DNA from: Calliphora vicina
Taxonomy: Eukaryota > Arthropoda > Insecta > Diptera > Calliphoridae
NCBI RefSeq assembly: GCF_958450345.1
Contig: NC_088782.1
Coordinates: 119,584,046 to 119,648,045, forward strand
Direction of reading: 5' to 3'
DNA length: 64,000 nt
Shown: positions 58,301 through 64,000 of the stretch, in pieces
Layout of the letters: each line of letters starts with the position of its first letter
How positions within the stretch are numbered: position 1 is the stretch's first letter
The notes under the pieces: generated by a model
What the model saw: the letters and a program-made list of their open reading frames with translations, nothing else
Told to the model about the DNA's origin: nothing
Databases searched by the model: none
Position numbers and translations under genes: made by a program

Positions 58301-60480
58301 AACGGGCGACAAATTTCTTCATAAATTCTAAAAACTCACCTTTTAAGAGTATAATAATATTGAATTCCCAAAAAAATATTTAAAAATTCCCTGGAATTTT
58401 AAGGGGAAATCCTTATTAATATTAATTCTATATTGAAATTTCCTAATTATAAGTTTTTTTAAAAAGCATTTCTTCAGAGAATTCCCAAAAAATTTTCAAA
58501 AATCCCCAGGAATTTTAAGGGGAAATCCTAGTTGTGGAATTATTAAAATTAATTCTATATTAAAATTGTTTATGTATAATTTTGTTTAAATAGCATATTT
58601 TGAATTCCCAAAATTTGTTGCCAAAATCCCCTGTAATGTAACAAAATTTTTAAAAATGAAAATTTTTTCATGAAATATTTGAAAATTTTAATTTAAAGTT
58701 TCAGAGAATAATAATAAGTAAAAAAAATTGAATTCCCAAAAATTTTCAAAAATCCCCTGGAATTTTAAGGGGAAATTTTAATTGTGGAATTATTAAAATT
58801 AATTCTATATTAAAATTTCCTATGTATAAATTTGTTTAAACAGCATATTTTGAATTCCCAAAATGTGTTGCCAAAATTCCCTGTAATGGAACAAAATTTT
58901 TAAAAATGAAAATTTGTTCATGAATTATTTGAAAATTTTAACTTAAAAGTTTCAGAGAATAATAATAAGTAAAAAAAATTGAATTCCCAAAAATTTTTCA
59001 AAAATCCCCTGGAATTTTAAGGGGAAATCCTAGTTGTGGAATTATTAAAATTAATTCTATATTAAAATGTCCTATGTATAAATTTGTTTAAACAGCATAT
59101 TTTGAATTCCCAAAATCTGTTGCCAAAATCCTCGGTAATGTAACAAAATTTTTAAAAATGAAAATTTTTTCATGAAATATTTGAAAATTTTAATTTAAAG
59201 TTTCAGAGAATAATAAAGAGTAAAAAAATTGAATTCCCAAAAAATTTTCAAAAATCCCCAGGAATTTTAAGGGGAAATCCTAGTTGTGGAATTATTAAAA
59301 TTAATTCTATATTAAAATGTCCTATGTGTAAATTTGTTTAAATAGCATATTTTGAATTCCCAAAATGTGTTGCCAAAATCCCCTGTAATGTAACAAAATT
59401 TTTAAAAATTAAAATTTTTTCATGAAATATTTGAAAATTTTAATTTAAAGTTTCAGAGAATAATAATAAGTAAAAAAATAGAATTCCCAAAAATTTTTCA
59501 AAAATCCCCTGGAATTTTAAGGGGAAATTTTAATTGTGGAATTATTAAAATTAATTCTATATTAAAATTTCCTATGTAATTTCCTTGTTTGAAAAATATA
59601 TTTTGAATTCCCAAAATGTGTTGCCAAAATCCCCTGTAATGTAAAATTTTTTTTAAAAATTAAAATTTTTTCCTGTTTTCTTTGAACATTTTAACTCAAT
59701 TGTTCAGAGAATAATAATTAGTAAAAAAAATTGAATTCCCAAAAATTTTTCAAAAATCCCCTGGAATTTTAAGGGGAAATCCTAATATAGGAATTATTAA
59801 TATTAATTCTGTGTTATATTCTTCTATTTATAAGTTTTTTTAAACAGCATATTTTGAATTCCCAAAATGTGTTGCCAAAATCCCCTGTAATGGAACAAAA
59901 TTTTTAAAAATTAATTTTTTTTCATGATTTCTTTGAACATTTTATCTCAACTGTTTCGGAGAATAATAATAAGTAAAAAAAATTTAATTCCCAAAAATTT
60001 TTCAAAAATCCCCTGGAATTTTAAGGGGAAATCCTAATATAGGAATTATTAATATTAATTCTGGGTTATATTCTTCTATTTATAAGTTTTTTTAAACAGC
60101 ATATTTTGAATTCCCAAAATGTGTTGCCAAAATCCCCTGTAATGTAACAAAATTTTTAAAAATTAAAATTTTTTCATGAATTACTTGATAATTTTAACTC
60201 AACTGTTTCGGAGAAAAAATTTTCAAAAATCTCCTAGAATTTTAAGGGGAAATCTTAGTATTGGAATTATTAAAATTAATTAAAATCCTAGTTGTGGAAT
60301 TATTAAAATTAATTCTATATTAAAATTTCCTATTTATAAGTTTGTTTAAACAGCATATTTTGAATTCCCAAAATGTGTTGGCAAAATCCCCTGTAATGTA
60401 AAAATTTCTATAAAATTTTAAATTCCCAAAAAAATTTTAAAAATTCCCTAAAATTTTCAAAAGGGATTTATTAATATTAA
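58300..60480 (-). repeat. About 250-bp AT-rich tandem array, about 9 copies
   Basis: Unit landmarks are TTGAATTCCCAAAAATTTTT, CAAAAATCCCCTGGAATTTT, AAGGGGAAATCC, ATTATTAAAATTAATTCTAT and CAAAATGTGTTGCCAAAATC. The GGAATTTTAAGGGGAAAT landmark recurs near 58393, 58508, 58758, 59011, 59261, 59511, 59761, 60013 and 60233, a 250-bp period after the first copy. Motifs GAATTCCCAAAAATTTTT and AAATCCCC are the inverse of TTTTTGGGAATTC and GGGGATTTT in the 1-2700 satellite, so the two arrays are probably related. Confidence 0.9.
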
Positions 60481-62043
60481 TTCTATAATTCTGAAAGGTT
60501 ATGTTGAGTAGATAATTTTTGTAGAATAAACCTATAGTCCAGCTGGTTGGAGTTTTTCTTTTACAGTGAATCAAAGTTTTAATTTTTTTGTGCGAAGGGA
60601 GCATTATATTAAATGAAAAAAAAAGAAATGGAAGTTAATGTCTGAGAGAATTCTTATTGTCAGAGTTATATTATGAAATTTTATGAGCATCATTTTTGTG
60701 GAAGATCGTAACTCTCTAGCTCCTCGCTTTAGGGCTCAAAGTTGCCCTTTTTCGAGAAAATTAAAAAAAGTCCTTTCGAAAAGGACATTTAAGGATTGAA
60801 ATATTCCACAAAAATTTTTGGGAGGAAATTTTAGTGGGGGTCATCAAAGTTACCAAAGCTGTAAATAACACTGTAAAAAACTTATACAAAAAAATTACAA
60901 TGTAATTTGTGAAGAATTTTTAATTTTCAAAAAAGAAAAAATTAAAAAAATCCTTAATAATTTAAAGGGACAAGTAAGGAAATTGTGTTTCAAATAATAT
61001 TAACTATATGATAAGTTATGTGAGATGCTATTTAATTGTTTTTAAAAGAACATTATTTAAATTCCCCTTTATTTGCCCAAAATCCCTTGTAATATTTAAA
61101 TTTTGAAATAATTTTTTTTTTATAATTTTTAAGAACAAACATTTATTAAATTTATTTTTTTTTTGCTTTTGTTTTTGTTTTATATATAATTAGTTATTTT
61201 TTTTTGGTTTTGGCTTAGAAACAAAATAAAGTTTTATAAAATTTAAACAGCCATCAAAAAGAGATAAATTTATTTTTGTTTTTAAATTAATACAGCTTAA
61301 TTTTAAAAAATATATTTTAGTTTTTTGTTATTAATAGTTATACATATAAATATAAATTTAGTTAGGGAATGTTTTTTATAGAATTTCGAATTTTTCCAAA
61401 AAGATTTTTTTCAAAAGGAGTTAGAGAGAGGGAGAGAGAGAGGGTGCAGTTAATAGCAAAAATGTTGGTTAAAAAATATATTTCAATACAGTTTATTATT
61501 TAGGTAATAAAAGTGCCTTGATTTTTGTAAATTTCTTTAAAATATGAAATAGTTTTTTCCTCAAAATTATTTTAGTTTTGTTTTTAGCAAGAATTTTGTA
61601 AGATATTTAAAAAGGCTTTCAAAAAATTTCATTTATTTCAAATAAATTCTATCAAATCTGTGAAAAAGTAAAGATTTTGCTTAAATTTTTATGCTCAATG
61701 AATAATAAATTTATTAACGAAATTCTTAAGCTGCCTTATTTCCATTTATCGAAAAGAAAATTTATAAAATTTTTTTGTTTTATTGGAGTATTTTTGTGTG
61801 GTTTTTCTTGATTTAGCATTTCTGCTTATTTTTATTTAAACTGAGTCCAATTGACTCTAGAATTTTTAAGTATTTTTGTTAACATTTATTTTGTTGGTTT
61901 TTATATTTTGCTATTTTCTTAATATAGTTAGTTTTCTAAGAGATTTGTTCCCATATTTTTGGTTTTTTAGTTTTTTGAAACGTTTTTGTTTTTATTTTTA
62001 TTTAAAACTTTATTTTTAAATATGAAATTAAAAGCTAGTTAAC
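60480..62043. other. AT-rich intergenic DNA between two convergent genes
   Basis: Non-coding, with long T and A runs and a GAGAGAGGGAGAGAGAGAGG tract at 61423-61443. No open frame or transposon ends could be supported. A CTCCTCGCTTTAGGGCTCAA / TCCTTTCGAAAAGGAC segment near 60720-60785 may be a transposon scrap. Confidence 0.45.
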
Positions 62044-62131
62044 ACTTGAGCAGGTCTTGAGTTTATACAAGAGAGAGAGAGAGAGCAATCTCCTTTACTC
62101 TCTCTTCAACAAACTCAAGACTTGCTTAAGT
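62044..62131 (+). ncRNA. Candidate microRNA-like hairpin
   Basis: Arms ACTTGAGCAGGTCTTGAGTT+T (62044-62064) and AAACTCAAGACTTGCTTAAG+T (62111-62131) pair over 21 positions. If the + strand is transcribed, 19 are Watson-Crick pairs and the two others are G:U wobbles. A symmetric 4x4 internal loop and a second 9-bp stem (AAGAGAGAG with CTCTCTCTT) lead to a 20-nt loop. The 88-nt length and lack of bulges in the arms suit a pre-miRNA. The two differences would be A:C mismatches on the other strand. I do not recognise either arm as a known microRNA. Confidence 0.45.
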
Positions 62132-62825
62132 AAATTTGCCAAGTAAGAAAGAACCTTCATTAATTTAAGAAATTTATTTAATAATTGCATAGTTTTCATA
62201 AATTAATTGAATAATTATTTTATTTAAATCAATATCAAATAGCTTTTAATTAATATTTTTTTATTTTTAATTCAATAATTTCAATTTATATTTAGATTAA
62301 TCCATAATTAGTAAAAATATTTTACAATTTTTTTTTTATTTTAAAAAATTTCAATTCAAAATTTCTTTTTGCATAAATCTTAACTTAATGAGAACAACAA
62401 CTTATAAATGCCTTAGTTTTTTTTTCTATTTAATTAAATTTAAGACAAAATTTTCTAATTGATTTTTTTTAATAAATTTTAATTTTTATTAAAAAAAAGT
62501 AGAAAGAAACTTAACTAATTTGGCTTGTTTTTAATAGCATTAAGCGTTTTTAAGTAAAATGGTTTATTAATTTCTTAAGTTTAACTAAAATTTAATTAAT
62601 TACAAACATTTTTCTCTAACTAAATATTTAACTAATAAAAAAAAACAAAATGGACGGCAAGAGTCAAATGAGTTTTTCAAAATTATACAACTTCGTTGTG
62701 TATTTCAAAGAATAAATAAAAAGAAAACTAAAAACAAACAAAAAATATTAAAATTCTTTTTAAACAACAGATTCTTAAAGCCTATTTTAAAGAGTTTTAT
62801 TTTAAATTTTTTCCAATTTTGCCTT
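62132..62825. other. Intergenic / probable 3'UTR of the rdgC-like gene
   Basis: AT-rich sequence downstream (on the - strand) of the rdgC-like stop. TTTATT (AATAAA on the - strand) at 62796-62801 lies only 25 bases beyond the stop, and further copies lie beyond. A 21-codon + strand frame at 62650-62715 has a decent start context but nothing else in its favour. Confidence 0.45.
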
Positions 62826-62947
62826 TTAACGCTTAAGTGTATTTGTTTCACTGTCATTTGGATCTTCATCATTATCACCATCTTCCTCTACCGCCGGCAA
62901 ATGCTTTTTCAACTTGGCCTCCTCCAAAGCCACTGAAGTTGTGTGTT
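62826..62947 (-). CDS. rdgC: rdgC/PPEF-like EF-hand phosphatase, last exon
   Basis: On the - strand an acceptor (TTAATTTAAATAG) at 62948-62949 opens this exon in phase 1. It encodes 39 residues ending ETNTLKR and TAA (62826-62828): an acidic, hydrophilic tail (LPAVEEDGDNDEDPND) after the EF-hands. The preceding donor (AGAA|GTAAAA) leaves one A, which with AA makes a Lys codon, so phases agree. The intron is 76 bp and AT-rich. C-terminal tails beyond the EF-hands vary in this family, so the tail alone is not diagnostic. Confidence 0.75.
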
Positions 62948-63023
62948 CTATTTAAATTAAAAAAAAATTACAAATTTAAATTTATTATTATTATTATTAT
63001 TATCTTTATAATAATAATTTTAC

Positions 63024-63278
63024 TTCTATCATTCTTTTCAGTTTTTCCCTCTCCATCTGACGATCCACCGCCCTCTTGCTGGCCTTTCTTGCCCGTGGTA
63101 TTTTTGGCCTGTTCACAAAGACGAAAGGCTTCCAGGAATTCATTGAGATCTACCAGACCATCTTTGTTCAAGTCCATCATGCGACACATGTCCAGCAATT
63201 GTTCACGGGTATTTGTGCCAGGCAAGTGTTTTTCGAGCAGCTCACAGGCATCGCTGAATTCGCTCAAAGAAATGTAGC
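63024..63278 (-). CDS. rdgC: rdgC/PPEF-like EF-hand phosphatase, penultimate exon
   Basis: On the - strand the acceptor CCGTTTTAG lies at 63279-63280 and the donor at 63018-63023. The exon starts with the second half of an EF-hand loop (G)YISLSEF whose first half must be in the preceding exon beyond the window. It contains a complete canonical loop DLNKDGLVDLNE at 63139-63174, followed by FLEAFRL. The pair SG-x-ISL-x-EF ... D-x-NKDG-x-x-D-x-NEFLEAFRL matches the C-terminus of vertebrate PPEF phosphatases. In flies this family is retinal degeneration C, the Ca2+-regulated Ser/Thr phosphatase that dephosphorylates rhodopsin. The catalytic domain is outside the window, so another EF-hand protein cannot be fully excluded. 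The plus-strand frames over this exon are shadows. Confidence 0.78.
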
Positions 63279-63582
63279 CTAAAACGGAAAAACAAAAAAA
63301 CGAAATTATTTAAAAATATTTATAGAGCTAGAACTGAACAAGAATCGAACTATAAACAAAATGAATTCGATTAAGTAATAGCTTCGGCTGTGCCGAATCT
63401 ATTTTTGGCCTGTTCAACAAATTATACTTAAAATAATTTTTTTTTTAAATATTTTTATTTAAACAAAATTTTAAATTAAAAAAAAATTTTTTTTCTAAAA
63501 TTTTTTTTAAAAAAAGTTTTTTCCACTTTTTTAAAATTTTTTTTATTTTTAAAATTTTTTTTTTCTAAAAAGTATTTATAGA
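63279..63582 (-). other. rdgC-like intron with transposon scrap
   Basis: Intron DNA. From about 63380 to 63460 it contains GCTTCGGCTGTGCCGAATCT and CAAATTATACTTAAAATAAT, the inverted-end signature of the TATACCCTTC-type elements (compare 52865-52915). A/T homopolymer tracts follow. Confidence 0.6.
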
Positions 63583-64000
63583 ACCTGAACTAGTTCAGTT
63601 CTAGAACCTGAACTAGAACTGAACTAGAACTGAACTAGAACTGAACTAGAACTGAACTAGAAGCTGAACTAGAACCTGAACTAGTACCTGAACTAGTACC
63701 TGAACTAGAACCTGAACTAGAACCTGAACTAGTTTAGTTCTAGTTCAGGTTCTAGTTCAGGCTCTAGTTCAGGTTCTATAAATTTTTTCTAAAAGAATTT
63801 ATAGAACCTGAACTAGAACTGAACTAGAACTGAACTAGAACTGAACTAGAACTGAACTAGAACTGAACTAGAACTGAACTAGAACTGAACTAGAACTGAA
63901 CTAGAACTGAACTAGAACTGAACTAGAACTGAACTAGAACTGAACTAGAACTGAACTAGAACTGAACTAGAACTGAACTAGAACTGAACTAGAACTGAAC
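63583..64000. repeat. 11-bp array (TGAACTAGAAC)n in an rdgC-like intron
   Basis: Tandem TGAACTAGAAC with variants CTGAACTAGAA and CTGAACTAGTA, interrupted by an inverted block (TAGTTCTAGTTCAGGTTCTA, 63725-63777) and a TATAAATTTTTTCTA spacer. It runs off the window. It belongs to the GAACT family of 41-50 kb but lies in a different gene. Confidence 0.93.

Noticed and set aside
62650..62715. Possible 21-codon small peptide gene with good start context
   Set aside because: Too short to judge, no homology recognised, AT-rich surroundings give many such frames.

Overview
The window looks like nuclear DNA of a higher fly. I infer a brachyceran, possibly calyptrate, genome from very AT-rich long introns, abundant tandem satellites, dipteran-type transposon remnants, and proteins that resemble known animal or insect families. 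The genus cannot be fixed from the sequence alone.

Only about 6.5 kb is convincingly coding. (1) A nine-exon gene on the + strand (21242-51583) encodes a type I membrane protein. It has a signal peptide, an ectodomain resembling vertebrate THSD1, one thrombospondin type-1 repeat, a CUB-like domain, one membrane segment and a cytoplasmic tail of about 550 residues. Every splice junction I propose is phase-consistent. The join of exon 1 to exon 2 is the least certain. (2) An intronless 610-residue coiled-coil gene of the CFAP157 (cilia and flagella) family lies on the same strand inside intron 3 of the first gene (39811-41643). A broken copy of its 3' coding part lies in the next intron (45307-45487). 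(3) The last two coding exons of a rdgC/PPEF-type EF-hand protein phosphatase lie on the - strand (62826-63278), tail to tail with the first gene.

The rest is repeats. Region 1-2700 is an AT-rich higher-order satellite of about 668 bp built from three unequal subunits. Region 4.0-28.1 kb holds at least six large arrays of 35-bp monomers in both orientations. They share a 13-15 bp box (CAATCGTGGTTCTTT) while the other half of the monomer differs between arrays. Two of these arrays, each with an inner array of 11-bp purine or pyrimidine units, form a mirror image about 12 kb long around the putative first exon. Introns 2 and 3 (30.2-39.1 kb) carry AAAGCTTT-based tandem repeats. Introns 3, 4 and 7 (41.7-50.1 kb) carry kilobase 11-bp GAACT arrays in opposite orientations around exons 4-7. 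Downstream, 52.8-57.4 kb is a terminal-inverted-repeat element filled with about 13 direct copies of a 274-bp unit. Region 58.3-60.5 kb is a 250-bp tandem array related to the first 2.7 kb.

Discrete mobile elements include a Transib-like non-autonomous element (30741-32697) with RSS-heptamer-like ends and a CGATG target duplication, a 632-bp MITE (22479-23110), a 1.3-kb foldback element (5179-6497), and several copies of a short TATACCCTTC-type element. Two of those copies sit inside the terminal repeats of other elements. A well-paired 88-nt hairpin at 62044-62131 resembles a microRNA precursor.
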